Source: Paractinoplanes toevensis
GTDB lineage: Bacteria; Actinomycetota; Actinomycetes; Mycobacteriales; Micromonosporaceae
Direction of reading: 5' to 3'
Assembly: GCF_018332695.1 (NCBI RefSeq)
Contig: NZ_BOQN01000052.1
Span: forward strand, 62,001 to 126,000
Length of the DNA stretch: 64,000 bases
Numbering within the stretch: position 1 is the first letter of the stretch; each line of letters starts with the position of its first letter. The notes under the pieces are model-generated. The model had not been told where the DNA came from and made no database searches. It saw only the letters and a program-made list of their open reading frames with translations. Below, piece after piece: positions 40,470 to 49,936 of the stretch. The position numbers were made by a program, and so were the translations under genes.

Positions 40470-41354
40470 TCACAGCACCCGGTCGACCAGCTTGACCAGA
40501 TCGGCCGCGTGCCGCCCGCCGGGGTCGAGGTCCGACCGGAAGTCGGCGATGCTGAAACCGAGCAGGTCGGGTGTGCTCGCCAACGGAGCGAGCACCGCCG
40601 CGAGCTGGTCCAGGTCCGGTCCGCCGGGCTGCGGGTAGGTCACCGCCGGCAGGATCGTCGGGTCCAGGACGTCCACGTCGAGGTGAAGCCACATCGGCAT
40701 CCCCAGTGGGGCGGCCCACGCCGCGGCCCGGCTGCCCGCGCCGTGCGGGTCCCCGATCAACTCCGGTGAGCCGATCGTGAGCAGGCCGGTGGGCAGCCCG
40801 GCCAGCTCGGCCGCCGACGCCGGGTCGAGGCCGAGGGTGCGATGTCCGATCAGGGCGACGTGATGGGCCTCGACCATCGGCACCGCCCGCCCCAGGCCGG
40901 TGAGGCCGGGCGGCCCGGCTCCGGTGAGCACGGCGAGCTCCAGGTCCGCGGTCTCGCCGGTCTCCGAAGCACGAGCATCGAGGTAGTCGGGGTGGCCGTC
41001 CACCATCCACAGTCCGACATCGCCGATGCATTGCCGGGTATGGGCGAAGACGCCGAGGAGAAGGCTGCAGTCACCGCCGACGACCAGCGGCCGCCGCCCG
41101 GAATGCGCGCGCATGCCGGCGCCCAGCGAGGCCGCCAGGGCGTGCGCCGCCGCGATGGTTTCCGGCAGGGCCCGAACCCCGGTCCGCTCATCGCGGCGGC
41201 AGTCGGAGATGACGGTCGCCGCGTCGCCCAGATCGACGCCGGCGTGCCGGGTCAGGCCGGCCGCCCGCAGTGCCGCGGGACCTCCGGCCTCGCCCCGGCC
41301 CGTGCCCGAACAATCCCAGGGCGCACCGAGCAGAAACCAGTCGCGACGGTCCAT
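40470..41354 (-). CDS. Arginase/agmatinase-fold protein with altered metal motif
   Basis: 294 residues from the ATG at 41354, chosen because GGAGG lies 7 nt upstream. Ureohydrolase motifs: GGDCS near residue 96 (where most members have GGDHS), MVDGHPDYLD (DxHxD) and LHLDVDVLDP (DxD..DP). The first manganese-ligand His is therefore Cys. Some actinomycete relatives share this, so it may mark a subfamily rather than a defect. Could hydrolyse a guanidino compound or formimidoglutamate; not certain it is active. Confidence 0.75.
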   Translation of the reverse strand: MDRRDWFLLGAPWDCSGTGRGEAGGPAALRAAGLTRHAGVDLGDAATVISDCRRDERTGVRALPETIAAAHALAASLGAGMRAHSGRRPLVVGGDCSLLLGVFAHTRQCIGDVGLWMVDGHPDYLDARASETGETADLELAVLTGAGPPGLTGLGRAVPMVEAHHVALIGHRTLGLDPASAAELAGLPTGLLTIGSPELIGDPHGAGSRAAAWAAPLGMPMWLHLDVDVLDPTILPAVTYPQPGGPDLDQLAAVLAPLASTPDLLGFSIADFRSDLDPGGRHAADLVKLVDRVL

Positions 41355-41669
41355 GCGGTGCCTCCGGTCAGGCCGTGAGCCGAGATCCGACGACGGTGTC
41401 CTCGCTGCGAAGTCCGAAGGTGAGTGACACCCGTCCACGGTACGGCGGACCGCCACCCGGCGCCTTCTGCCCAACCGCCCCACGCGAAAGTGGCGCTGCG
41501 GCCTCGGCCCGGTCCCGGGCCGCCGCCGGCCGCCACGGAACTCTTCACCGCCCGTACTTCCGGAAGAGCCGGCGGCGGACCGCCCGGCCCGAACCGTGCC
41601 GGGCCGGCCTCGGATCTCGCCGAGGCCGGCCCGTTCGTCGCACCTGATCCGCGGGGCGGCGGATCCCGT
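41355..41669. other. 315-bp intergenic region with terminator
   Basis: Lies between the start of the arginase-fold gene and the end of the catalase gene, both leftward. Contains the strong hairpin at 41600-41633 and presumably the arginase gene's promoter; I see no gene. Confidence 0.6.
41600..41633 (-). terminator. Catalase gene terminator
   Basis: 14-bp perfect stem (41600-41613 with 41620-41633, CGGGCCGGCCTCGG and its complement) and a 6-nt loop, 36 nt beyond the katE stop. One of the strongest hairpins in the window. Confidence 0.85.
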
Positions 41670-43934
41670 CTAGCTGATCGTGGCCGGGAAGCGTTCCCAG
41701 ACCCGGTGGGCCGGCAGCAGTTGCTGCAGGGCGGCAACGGCGGCCTCGCCCGTTTCCGCCACCAGGACGCCGGGGGTGCCGGCCGTTGCGGTCGTCTCCA
41801 GGACGGTCGCGCCGGCGCCCCAGGCGACGATGGCCTTGGCGTGCCGCCAGGTCTCCTCCACCAGCAGCAGCACCCGCGGGTCGATCGCGGCGCCCGCCGG
41901 CTTCGCCCCGGCCTTGGCGTCGCGGGCCGGAATAGCGTCCGGCGCCGGGGCCGGCGCACCGGCCAGGATGATCGCGTCGAACTCGACCGAGCGGGCCGTG
42001 GCGAACGTGCGCTGCACCGGCAGGTCGCCGACCTTGCCACCGTGCGCGGCGATCAGCAGCGGCACCATGCCGGCCGCGAACACCGCGTCGCGCACGTCAT
42101 CGAGGTCGGCTTCGAGGGCGTCGGCGTCCACGACGATGCCGATGGTGCGCCCGTCCGACGGCCACTGCTCGCCGATCTGGGAGAGCACCGGGCTCGGCGT
42201 GACCTCGGCCAGCGCCTGGGTCGGCTCCGGGGCGGGCAGGCCGAGACCGGTGGCGACCTGCTCGCACAACACCGGGTCGACGTTGGCCAGGCACTGCAGC
42301 TGACGCTCCTTGATCGTCTGCTCGTAGCACTTGCCCAGCTCGAACGTGTAGGCGCGGACGATGTGCTCCTTCTCGATCGGGCTCATGCTCTGCCAGAACA
42401 GGCGGACCTGGCTGTAGTGATCGTCGAAGGACACCGGGTTCGCCCGGATCTTCGGAGCCTCGGTGACCGTCACCGGAACGTCGAGGAACGCCTGCTGGGC
42501 GTCGCCCGCCTCGAACGGGTTGCCGCCGTCCAGCGAGTTCGGGCGGTAGGGCGCGACCCCGCCGTGCACGGCCTGCTGGTGGAAGCCGTCCCGGAGCATG
42601 TCGTTGACCGGGGCGTGCGGCCGGTTGATCGGGATCTGCGGGAAGTTCGGCCCGGCGAGCCGGGTGAGCTGCGTGTCCAGGTAGGAGAACAGCCGGCCCT
42701 GCAGCAGCGGGTCGTTGGTGACGTCGATGCCCGGCACCAGGTTGCCGAGGTGGAACGCGACCTGCTCGGTCTCGGCGAAGAAGTTCGTCGGCGTCCGGTT
42801 CAGGACAAGGCGACCCACCGGTTGTACGGGCGCCAGCTCCTCCGGAACGATCTTGGTGGGGTCGAGCAGGTCGATCCCGCCGAACGTCTCGTCCGGGGTG
42901 TCCGGGAACAGCTGCAGGCCCAGTTCCCACTCGGGGAACGCGCCCGCCTCGATGGCGTCGTACAGATCGCGGCGGTGGAAGTCCGGGTCCAGCCCGGCCA
43001 GCATCTGCGCCTCCTCCCACTCCAGGGAGTGCACGCCCAGCTTCGGCTTCCAGTGGAACTTCGCCAGGGTGGTCTCGCCGGCCGCGTTGACCAGCCGGAA
43101 CGTGTGGACGCCGAAGCCCTCCATGGTGCGGTACGACCGCGGGATGCCGCGGTCGGACATGTTCCAGATGGTGTGGTGCTGCGCCTCGGTGTGCAACGAG
43201 ACGAAGTCCCAGAAGGTGTCGTGCGCGCTCTGCGCCTGCGGGATCTCCCGGTCCGGGTGCGGCTTGGCGGCGTGGATGATGTCCGGGAACTTGATCGCGT
43301 CCTGGATGAAGAACACCGGGATGTTGTTGCCGACCAGGTCGAACGTGCCCTCGTCGGTGTAGAACTTGGTCGCGAAGCCACGGGTGTCCCGCACGCTGTC
43401 GGCCGATCCCCGGGAGCCGAGAACGGTGGAGAACCGCACGAAGACCTGCGTCTCCTTGTCCTTGGCGAGGAAGCCGGCCCGGGTCACCTCGTCGGCGGTG
43501 CCGTAACCGGTGAACGTGCCGTGCGCACCGGTGCCGCGGGCGTGCACGACCCGCTCCGGGATGCGCTCGTGGTCGAAGTGCGTGATCTTCTCGCGGAAGT
43601 GGTGGTCCTGGAGCAGGATCGGCCCGCGCGGGCCCGCCTTCAGCGAGTGATCGGTGTCGCGCAGGCGCGCACCCTGCGCCGTGGTGAGAAAGGCGCCCTG
43701 CTGGCTGTTGGCCGTGGGCGGCAGACCGGTTTCGAGCCCGGTGGGCGTGACGGTGTCGGGGCTGCCCTGCTCGCTCTTCGGCGGCAGCGGGTCCTGCGGG
43801 GTGGTCGGCTCCTCCAGGCTCGGCACCCCGCTGCCCGGAGAACCCGGAATCGTGTCGCCCCGCACATCGGCCACCTTCGCCGCGGCCGCCTCGACGACGT
43901 CCTTGATCACGCGTCCCGGCTTGGAGCTATCCAT
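41670..43934 (-). CDS. katE: Catalase HPII-type, large subunit clade
   Basis: 754 residues, the usual size of large-subunit catalases. Catalytic His131 (VVHARGTGAHG) and Asn204 (DLVGNNIPVFF), heme-ligand Tyr in RLFSYLDTQ. The C-terminal flavodoxin/DJ-1-like domain (from about 600: GRTIGIVVDADALEADL) is present. Converts hydrogen peroxide to water and oxygen in the cytosol. The N-terminal 80-residue extension is also typical. Single gene with its own terminator; the 217-bp upstream region presumably carries its promoter but I could not assign boxes. Confidence 0.97.
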   Translation of the reverse strand: MDSSKPGRVIKDVVEAAAAKVADVRGDTIPGSPGSGVPSLEEPTTPQDPLPPKSEQGSPDTVTPTGLETGLPPTANSQQGAFLTTAQGARLRDTDHSLKAGPRGPILLQDHHFREKITHFDHERIPERVVHARGTGAHGTFTGYGTADEVTRAGFLAKDKETQVFVRFSTVLGSRGSADSVRDTRGFATKFYTDEGTFDLVGNNIPVFFIQDAIKFPDIIHAAKPHPDREIPQAQSAHDTFWDFVSLHTEAQHHTIWNMSDRGIPRSYRTMEGFGVHTFRLVNAAGETTLAKFHWKPKLGVHSLEWEEAQMLAGLDPDFHRRDLYDAIEAGAFPEWELGLQLFPDTPDETFGGIDLLDPTKIVPEELAPVQPVGRLVLNRTPTNFFAETEQVAFHLGNLVPGIDVTNDPLLQGRLFSYLDTQLTRLAGPNFPQIPINRPHAPVNDMLRDGFHQQAVHGGVAPYRPNSLDGGNPFEAGDAQQAFLDVPVTVTEAPKIRANPVSFDDHYSQVRLFWQSMSPIEKEHIVRAYTFELGKCYEQTIKERQLQCLANVDPVLCEQVATGLGLPAPEPTQALAEVTPSPVLSQIGEQWPSDGRTIGIVVDADALEADLDDVRDAVFAAGMVPLLIAAHGGKVGDLPVQRTFATARSVEFDAIILAGAPAPAPDAIPARDAKAGAKPAGAAIDPRVLLLVEETWRHAKAIVAWGAGATVLETTATAGTPGVLVAETGEAAVAALQQLLPAHRVWERFPATIS

Positions 43935-44151
43935 CTGAACCGTCCTCGTTGTTGCTTACTGACAAGTATTGACGGCTCGGATACCCCAGAACGGGCGGAC
44001 ATAACGCGTCGCCAACGAGGGATTTCGCCCCTTTCGCGGGGTCTTTGTGCCACCTTCGGCGACTTCGAGCCCGCACGATAGTTCTGCGGGTGAGCGGGTA
44101 GTCACGGCAGGTATCCACCGACGATCCGCATCCACGGAAGGAGCCCCGGTC
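43935..44151. promoter_or_regulatory. Divergent region between katE and CBS gene
   Basis: 217 bp serving both genes. GGAAGGAG at 44136-44143 is the CBS gene's ribosome site. An AT-richer patch near 43945-43975 on the katE side may hold its promoter. No clear dyad seen. Confidence 0.4.
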
Positions 44152-44565
44152 ATGACGACCGCCCGCGAGATCATGACACCCGACGCGACCTGTGTCGGCG
44201 AGAACGAGAGCCTGGCCGACGCCGCCCGCAAGATGGCCGAGCTGAACGTCGGCTCCCTGCCGATCTGCGGCAGCGACGACCGCCTGAAGGGCATGGTCAC
44301 CGACCGCGACATCGTCGTTCAGGCGATCGCGAAGGGCCGCGACCCGAACAGCGTCACCGCCGGCGAGCTCGGGCAGGGCAAGCCGGTCACCATCGGCGCC
44401 GACGACGACGCGGCCGAGATCCTGCGCACCATGGCCGAGCACAAGGTCCGCCGCCTCCCGGTGATCGACGGCCACAAGCTGGTCGGCATCGTCGCCGTGG
44501 CGGACGTGGCCCGCGCCCTCCCCGACCGCCCGGTCGGCGACCTGATCGACGCCGTCAGCGTCTGA
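44152..44565 (+). CDS. Tandem CBS-domain protein
   Basis: 137 residues made almost wholly of two CBS domains: AREIMTPDATCVGENESLADAARKM to VTDRDIVVQAIAKG, and KPVTIGADDDAAEILRTMAEHKVRRLPVIDG to IVAVADVARAL. Such stand-alone pairs bind adenine nucleotides and often respond to stress or hypoxia. ATG at 44152 with GGAAGGAG 8 nt upstream; earlier codons in frame are non-coding. Convergent with the histidine kinase gene. Confidence 0.92.
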   Translation: MTTAREIMTPDATCVGENESLADAARKMAELNVGSLPICGSDDRLKGMVTDRDIVVQAIAKGRDPNSVTAGELGQGKPVTIGADDDAAEILRTMAEHKVRRLPVIDGHKLVGIVAVADVARALPDRPVGDLIDAVSV

Positions 44566-44584
44566 CCCCCACCCAGCACGCCTC

Positions 44585-44606
44585 CGGGCCCCGGCCCTCG
44601 GGCCCG
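44585..44606. terminator. Hairpin between CBS and kinase genes
   Basis: CGGGCCC (44585-44591) and GGGCCCG (44600-44606) form a 7-bp perfect stem with an 8-nt loop in the 54-bp gap between two convergent genes. Confidence 0.6.
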
Positions 44607-44619
44607 CGCCCGGCAGGCA

Positions 44620-45858
44620 TCAGGGTGGCATCGGGATCTCCACCCGTAGCCGGGTGGGACCGCCCGGTGGGCTGGACAGGGCGACCGCGCCGTCCACGGC
44701 GGCGACGCGGTCGGCCAACCCGACCAGCCCGGAACCGCTCGACGGGTCGGCACCGCCGCGGCCGTCGTCGTGCACCTCGAGGACCAGGCGGTCGCCGGTC
44801 ACCTCAGCCGTCACGGCCGCGCGGCCGGCAGCGCTGTGTTTCGCCACGTTGGTCAGCGCCTCGACCACCACGAAGTAGGCGGTCACCTCGACCGCTGACG
44901 GCAGCCGGCCGGGCAGCCGGATCCGCACGTCGACCGGCACCGGCGCGGCGCTCGCCGCCTCCCCCACCGCGGCCTCCAGACCACGATCGGTCAGGACCTT
45001 CGGATGCACGCCCCGGATCAGCTCACGCACGTCGGTCAGGGCCTGTCTGGCCAGCTCGTGGGCCCGCGCGAGCTGATCGTCGGCAACCGAACCGGCGGGC
45101 AGCTCGAGGCGGGCCATGCCCAGCTGGATGGTCAGGGCGACGAGACGCTGCTGGGCGCCGTCGTGCAGGTCGCGCTCGATGCGCCGCCGCTCCAGCTCGA
45201 ACGCGTCGACCAGCCGGGCCCGCGACTGCGTCACCTCGACCAGCCTGGTGTCGGCGTCGTGGATGCGCGGCGCCAGGATCGCCCGGGCCATGGCCGCGCG
45301 GGCACCGGCCCACGCGGTCACCGGATAGGCGGCGATGACGGCGAGCGGAATGCCGGCGAAGGCGAGCGGCACCGAATAGTAAAGCGGCTCGTCGTCGATG
45401 TAGAACGGGCCTAGGAGCAGGATCGACGGCAGATAGATCGCCAGGCCGACGACGAGAGCGTCCATCCAGCAGAGCATCAGCGCGGACAACATCGTGTAGC
45501 CCAGCTCGCGCCACGTCGCCTGCTCGCGCAGCCGCAGCGTCACCCAGGCCCGGATGCCGGCCCGCGGCGCCGGCCGGTGCGGATCGGGCAGCGCGTTGTT
45601 GTCGACCAGCCGCATCCGCCACCGCTCGAGCCGCCCGACCGCCACCCCGGAGAGAACCGTCGCGAGGTAGCCCGCGATGCCGACGACCACGACCGACAGC
45701 ACGATCCCGGCCAGCACGAGGCCCAGGACCGCGAGGATGGTCGCGAACCCCAGCAGCGCGCCACCGGCCAGATAGGCCAGTGACCGCCATGGCCAGGCCG
45801 AGCACAGGAAGTGCGTCGGCCGCATCGTCAGCGCCTCGAGCGCGTTGCGAACCGGCAT
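44620..45858 (-). CDS. NarL-type sensor histidine kinase (HisKA_3)
   Basis: 412 residues from the ATG at 45858. About five or six membrane helices in the first 190 residues, then the dimerisation/phospho-acceptor helix FELERRRIERDLHDGAQQRLVAL with His232, and the ATPase: EALTNVAKHSAA (N box), VHDDGRGGADPSSGSGLVGLADRVAAVDG. I prefer this ATG over a GTG at 45885 because the shared regulatory element then sits 35 nt upstream, exactly as before the ABC gene at 52349. No response regulator is adjacent. Autoregulation with the FtsX-type transporter is likely. Confidence 0.9.
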   Translation of the reverse strand: MPVRNALEALTMRPTHFLCSAWPWRSLAYLAGGALLGFATILAVLGLVLAGIVLSVVVVGIAGYLATVLSGVAVGRLERWRMRLVDNNALPDPHRPAPRAGIRAWVTLRLREQATWRELGYTMLSALMLCWMDALVVGLAIYLPSILLLGPFYIDDEPLYYSVPLAFAGIPLAVIAAYPVTAWAGARAAMARAILAPRIHDADTRLVEVTQSRARLVDAFELERRRIERDLHDGAQQRLVALTIQLGMARLELPAGSVADDQLARAHELARQALTDVRELIRGVHPKVLTDRGLEAAVGEAASAAPVPVDVRIRLPGRLPSAVEVTAYFVVVEALTNVAKHSAAGRAAVTAEVTGDRLVLEVHDDGRGGADPSSGSGLVGLADRVAAVDGAVALSSPPGGPTRLRVEIPMPP

Positions 45859-45868
45859 GGGGGCGACG

Positions 45869-46573
45869 CTACCGGCGCCGCGCACCCCTGTCGGTAGTGC
45901 TGGATATACCTTCTCGGGTCGTCCTCAGGGCGGCTCCCAGGACGATGAAGCCGATCAGGTACGGGTAGATGACGCCGCGTTCGACGAGGCCGATGAGGAC
46001 GTCGGCGCCGGAGCCGAGGTCGGCCACGAAGGCCACCAGCGACACGAAACCGAGTGTTCCGAGCCCCACCAGCACCCGGCCCACCCGGCGGGGGACGCCG
46101 AGCAGCCGGTGCGCCCGCCCGAGGAGGATCGCCAGCACGTTGCCGCCCACGAACGCCGTGAAAGCGCCCAGCCCGTGATAAGCGCCGGTGCCGTCGTCGA
46201 GCGCTTCGGCGGATCCGGGGAACAGTCCCACCAGCACGCTGCCGACCGCCAGCAGCGCGGCCGTCACGACCAGCGCCCACCGCCGCCGGACCGGCAGTCC
46301 CCGCAGCATCAGGACACCGGCCAGCACGGCCGGCCCGAACAGCACGAAGCCGGTGTTCATCACCCAGGCGAGCGGCGAGTACATGAACTGCCCGAACGCG
46401 GTCGAGGGGCCGTGCACCCCGAGATCGCTGATCCAGTGGTAGGTGTAGCTGTAGGGCGGATCGGTCCACGCCGCCGCGGCGATGAACTCGGCCACGAAAT
46501 AGATGGCCCCGCCGGCCATGAGTGCCCGGCCCGCCGCCCGGCTCAGGGGTGCCTCGGACTTGATGTCGCTCAC
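45869..46573 (-). CDS. DUF998 integral membrane protein
   Basis: 234 residues from a GTG at 46573 with GGAGGA 5 nt upstream. About six helices. SYTYHWISDLGVHGPS is the conserved DUF998 loop (SDLG), followed by HGLGAFTAFVGGN. Function unknown. The last codons run through the 18-bp regulatory element at 45893-45910, so the kinase promoter lies inside this gene. The frame continues upstream to 46639 without a ribosome site. Confidence 0.82.
   Translation of the reverse strand: MSDIKSEAPLSRAAGRALMAGGAIYFVAEFIAAAAWTDPPYSYTYHWISDLGVHGPSTAFGQFMYSPLAWVMNTGFVLFGPAVLAGVLMLRGLPVRRRWALVVTAALLAVGSVLVGLFPGSAEALDDGTGAYHGLGAFTAFVGGNVLAILLGRAHRLLGVPRRVGRVLVGLGTLGFVSLVAFVADLGSGADVLIGLVERGVIYPYLIGFIVLGAALRTTREGISSTTDRGARRR
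45893..45910 (-). promoter_or_regulatory. 18-bp regulatory element upstream of histidine kinase
   Basis: GGTAGTGCTGGATATACC on the + strand, identical to 52273-52290. On the kinase strand it reads GGTATATCCAGCACTACC; the core ATCCAGCACTAC ends 35 nt before the kinase ATG, and TATATC may act as -10. Confidence 0.7.
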
Positions 46574-46697
46574 CGTTTCCTCCGTCGTTCGTGCTGGTGG
46601 TGCGAAGACTCCGGCCGGTCGCTGACACGCGGCAAACACGGGGCAAACACGGCCGCCTGATTTGGGCCGGTGCCGGCGAGCGCGCGAAGATCAGGCC

Positions 46698-49600
46698 ATG
46701 GACCGGGGTGTACGGCTACGCGTCACGCTGCTCGGCGCGTTCCAGGTGTCGGTCGGCGACACCGTCCGGCCGGTACCGGGCGCTCGGCTGCAGGGCCTGC
46801 TCGTCCGGCTGGCGCTGGCCGGCGGACGCGCGGTCGAGCCCGGCGTGCTGGTCGACGCGATCTGGGCGGACCAGCCGCCGTCCGGTCCGGCCGCCGCCCT
46901 GCAGACCCTCGTCTCCCGGCTGCGCCGCGCCCTCACCCCGGCCGGCGCGACCCCGGGCCTGGTCGAGCCGGTCGCCGGCGGCTACCGGCTCGCCGTCGAC
47001 CCGGCCGACGTGGACGCGCTGCACTTCGAGCAACTCGCCGCCACCGGCCGGGAACGGCTGCGGGCCGGCGCCCCGCAGGCCGCGCACACCGCGTTCACCG
47101 AGGCCGCGGCGTTGTGGGGGGACCGTCCCGGCGCCGAACCCGCGGTCGTCGCGTCGGTGGCGCCCACGGTGGCGACCCGCCTGGCGCAGGTGTCGATCGA
47201 GGTGGTCGCCGACCTCGCCGAGGCCGAGCTGTCGCTGGGCCGGGTCGAGACGGCCGCCACCCGGCTGACCGGGTTGCTGGCCGAGCAGCCGGTCCACGAG
47301 CGGGCGGCAGCGCTGCTGATGGACGCGCTCGCCGCCGCCGGCCGCCAGGCCGAGGCGCTCGCCGTCCACGAGCGGATCCGCGAGTCGCTGGCCGACATCC
47401 TCGGCGCCGACCCGGGCACCGCCCTGCGGGAACGACATCTGCGCCTGCTGCGCCCCGGCCCGGCGCCGGCGGCACCGGCGGCCGAATCCGGCCGGGCCCG
47501 GCCGCCCGGCCTGCCCGCGCCGCTGACCAGCTTCATCGGGCGCGACGACGATCTCGCCCGGATCGGCGCCCTGCTCGCCGCCGGCCGCCTGGTCACCGTC
47601 CTCGGCCCGGGCGGTGCCGGGAAGACCCGGCTCGCGCTGGAGGCCGCCCGCCGGCACCGCGACGGGGCGTGGCTCGTCGACCTCGCGTCCGTCACCGAAC
47701 CGGCCAAGGTCGCCGCGGCCGTGCTCGCCGGCATCGGGCTGCGCGGCGGCACGATGCTCGACAGCCGCAAGCCGGCCGACGGGGACGAGCTCGACGTTCT
47801 CGCCGGCGAGCTCGGCGGCCGGGAGAGCCTGCTGCTGGTCGACAACTGCGAGCATCTGATCGACGCGGTGGCCCACCTCGTCGCGGCTCTGCTGTCCCGC
47901 TGCCCCGGCCTGCGGGTTCTCGCCACCAGCCGCGAACCTCTCGCGGTCGACGGCGAGGCGCTCGTGCCCCTCGGGCCGCTGACGCTGCCCGAGCCGGGCG
48001 ACGGCCTCGAGGAATCCCGGCGTACGGCATCAGTGCGCCTCTTCGTCGAGCGCGCCGCCGCCGTACGCCCCGGATTTGATCTTTCTCCGTTGACGTTGTC
48101 GCAGGTCATTGAAGTGGTCCGCAGCCTGGACGGCATGCCGCTGGCCCTCGAACTGGCCGCCGCCCGGTTACGGACGCTGTCGCTGGCCGACCTGGCCGGC
48201 GGGCTGTCCGACCGGTTCCGGCTGCTCACCACCGGCAGCCGCACCGCACCGCCCCGGCACCGCACCCTGCGGGCGGTCATCGCCTGGAGCTGGGACCTGC
48301 TCGACGACCACGAACGCACCGTCGCGGAACGGATCTCGGTGCTGCCCGGCGGCGTCACGCCCGCCTCGGCCGCCGCCGTCTGCACCGGCACCACCGTGCC
48401 CGCGGCCGCGATCCCGGACCTGCTCGCCACGCTCGTCGACCGATCGTTGCTGCAGCTCGCGCCGGTCGCCGGTCGCTATCGCATGCTGGAAACCATCCGC
48501 GAGTACGGCGCCGACCGGCTGACCGGCAGCGGCGACCTCGGCACCGCCGGTGACCTGGCCGCCGCCCACGTCACCGAACTGGTGGCCCGGCACGACCCGC
48601 AACTGCGCGGGCCGGGCCAGCCGGCCGCCATGCGGATCATCGGCGCCGAGTACGACAACGCGATCGCCGCTCTGCGCCACCGGTGCGCCACCCATGACCC
48701 GGCCGGCGCGATCAGCCTCGCCCTGACCCTGACCTGGTATTGGCAGATGTCCGGCCGGCAGACCGACGGCGCCTACTGGCTCGGCGAGGCTCTGGCGGTG
48801 CCCGGCGGCGGCCCTTCGCCCGAACGGGACTGCGCCCGAGCCGTCTACCTGCTCAACCGGGCGGACACCCAGCCGGGGGGCACCGCCGGGCAGGCTGCGG
48901 ACGACCGGGCCGAGATGCGCGAGCTGGCCGGCCGGCTGCTCGATCGTCCGGAGCTGCCCGGCCACTACCGGGTGTTCGGCCCGGTCCTGCTCTTCCTGCT
49001 GGATCCGGCCGCCGCTCTCGGGATCTTCCAGGACCTGGCCGGCGGCGACGACGTGTGGCTGTCCGGCCTGGCCCACATGTTCCTGGCCGAGATCGCCGAG
49101 AACGCGGGCGAGCCGACCCGGATGCGGGCCCACGTGGAGGCGTCGCTGGCCGGATTCCGGCGGGCCGGCGATCGCTGGGGTCAGGCCGCCACCCTGCCGA
49201 TGCGCGCCCAGCTCCGGCGCTACGACGACCTCGACGGCGCCCTGGCCGACCTGCGCGAGGCCGGAACGCTGGCCGCCGAGTTCGGCGGGCTCAGCCTCGG
49301 CGACCAGCTCTACAGCGACCTGCGCTGGATCGACCTGCACCTGCGGCGCGACGACACCGACCGGGCGATCGCGATGATCGACGCCGCCCGGGAGCGCGCG
49401 CTGCACGGCTCCGCGACGGACATGCTGGTCCTGATCGACACGCGGGAGGCCGGCCTCCGGGTGCGACTCGGCGACCTCGACCGGGCCGGCGAGTTGCTCG
49501 ACCAATTGCTGGTCGGCGGCGCCACCGACCAGGCCCGGTCGCTGGTCGGCGGCGCCCGGGCCGCGCTCTGCCTGGCCCGGGGCGATCTGGCCGGTGCGGA

Positions 49601-49901
49601 CGAGGCACTGCGGCAGGCGTACGCGGCCGCGCTGGCCACCCGGGAACTGCCGGTCCTGTCGCTGGTGGCGGTGCACGTGGCCGAACTCGCCGCGATACGC
49701 GGGCAGCGGCACGAGTCGGCCATGCTTCTCGGCGCCGCCGCCCGGCTGCGCGGCCTGGACGACCACACCGATCCGCGGATCCGCGAGCTCACCCGCGAGG
49801 GCCGGGCCGCGCTGGGCCCGGCGGAGTTCGCCGCGGCGTACGCGAAAGGCTGGGAGCTGGACCCGGAGACGGCCGCGACCGTGGTCGGCCGTCAGGCTTG
49901 A
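46698..49901 (+). CDS. AfsR/SARP-type regulator: OmpR-like DNA-binding, BTAD, STAND ATPase, TPR
   Basis: 1067 residues from the ATG at 46698. Residues about 5-95: winged helix (RVTLLGAFQVSVGD, LVSRLRRAL). 95-245: bacterial transcriptional activation domain (VDALHFEQLAATGRERL). 270-600: NB-ARC-like ATPase with Walker A GPGGAGKTRLA, Walker B LLLVDNCEHL, and the SREPLAVDGE sensor segment. The C-terminal third has helical TPR-like repeats. Such regulators control secondary metabolism or export genes in actinomycetes. It is followed on the same strand by the Drr-like exporter, which could be one target, but no metabolite cluster is seen here. Confidence 0.92.
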   Translation: MDRGVRLRVTLLGAFQVSVGDTVRPVPGARLQGLLVRLALAGGRAVEPGVLVDAIWADQPPSGPAAALQTLVSRLRRALTPAGATPGLVEPVAGGYRLAVDPADVDALHFEQLAATGRERLRAGAPQAAHTAFTEAAALWGDRPGAEPAVVASVAPTVATRLAQVSIEVVADLAEAELSLGRVETAATRLTGLLAEQPVHERAAALLMDALAAAGRQAEALAVHERIRESLADILGADPGTALRERHLRLLRPGPAPAAPAAESGRARPPGLPAPLTSFIGRDDDLARIGALLAAGRLVTVLGPGGAGKTRLALEAARRHRDGAWLVDLASVTEPAKVAAAVLAGIGLRGGTMLDSRKPADGDELDVLAGELGGRESLLLVDNCEHLIDAVAHLVAALLSRCPGLRVLATSREPLAVDGEALVPLGPLTLPEPGDGLEESRRTASVRLFVERAAAVRPGFDLSPLTLSQVIEVVRSLDGMPLALELAAARLRTLSLADLAGGLSDRFRLLTTGSRTAPPRHRTLRAVIAWSWDLLDDHERTVAERISVLPGGVTPASAAAVCTGTTVPAAAIPDLLATLVDRSLLQLAPVAGRYRMLETIREYGADRLTGSGDLGTAGDLAAAHVTELVARHDPQLRGPGQPAAMRIIGAEYDNAIAALRHRCATHDPAGAISLALTLTWYWQMSGRQTDGAYWLGEALAVPGGGPSPERDCARAVYLLNRADTQPGGTAGQAADDRAEMRELAGRLLDRPELPGHYRVFGPVLLFLLDPAAALGIFQDLAGGDDVWLSGLAHMFLAEIAENAGEPTRMRAHVEASLAGFRRAGDRWGQAATLPMRAQLRRYDDLDGALADLREAGTLAAEFGGLSLGDQLYSDLRWIDLHLRRDDTDRAIAMIDAARERALHGSATDMLVLIDTREAGLRVRLGDLDRAGELLDQLLVGGATDQARSLVGGARAALCLARGDLAGADEALRQAYAAALATRELPVLSLVAVHVAELAAIRGQRHESAMLLGAAARLRGLDDHTDPRIRELTREGRAALGPAEFAAAYAKGWELDPETAATVVGRQA

Positions 49902-49929
49902 CCCTGACGCTGCGTCAACCCTCCATGCT
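49898..49929 (+). promoter_or_regulatory. MerR-type promoter with central palindrome
   Basis: -35 TTGACC (49898-49903) and a -10-like CATGCT (49924-49929) are separated by an overlong spacer of 20 bp. The perfect 13-bp dyad TGACGCTGCGTCA (49905-49917) lies inside it, the hallmark of promoters untwisted by MerR regulators. A MerR gene is the third gene of the operon it would drive. Confidence 0.65.
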
Positions 49930-49936
49930 GGCAGGC

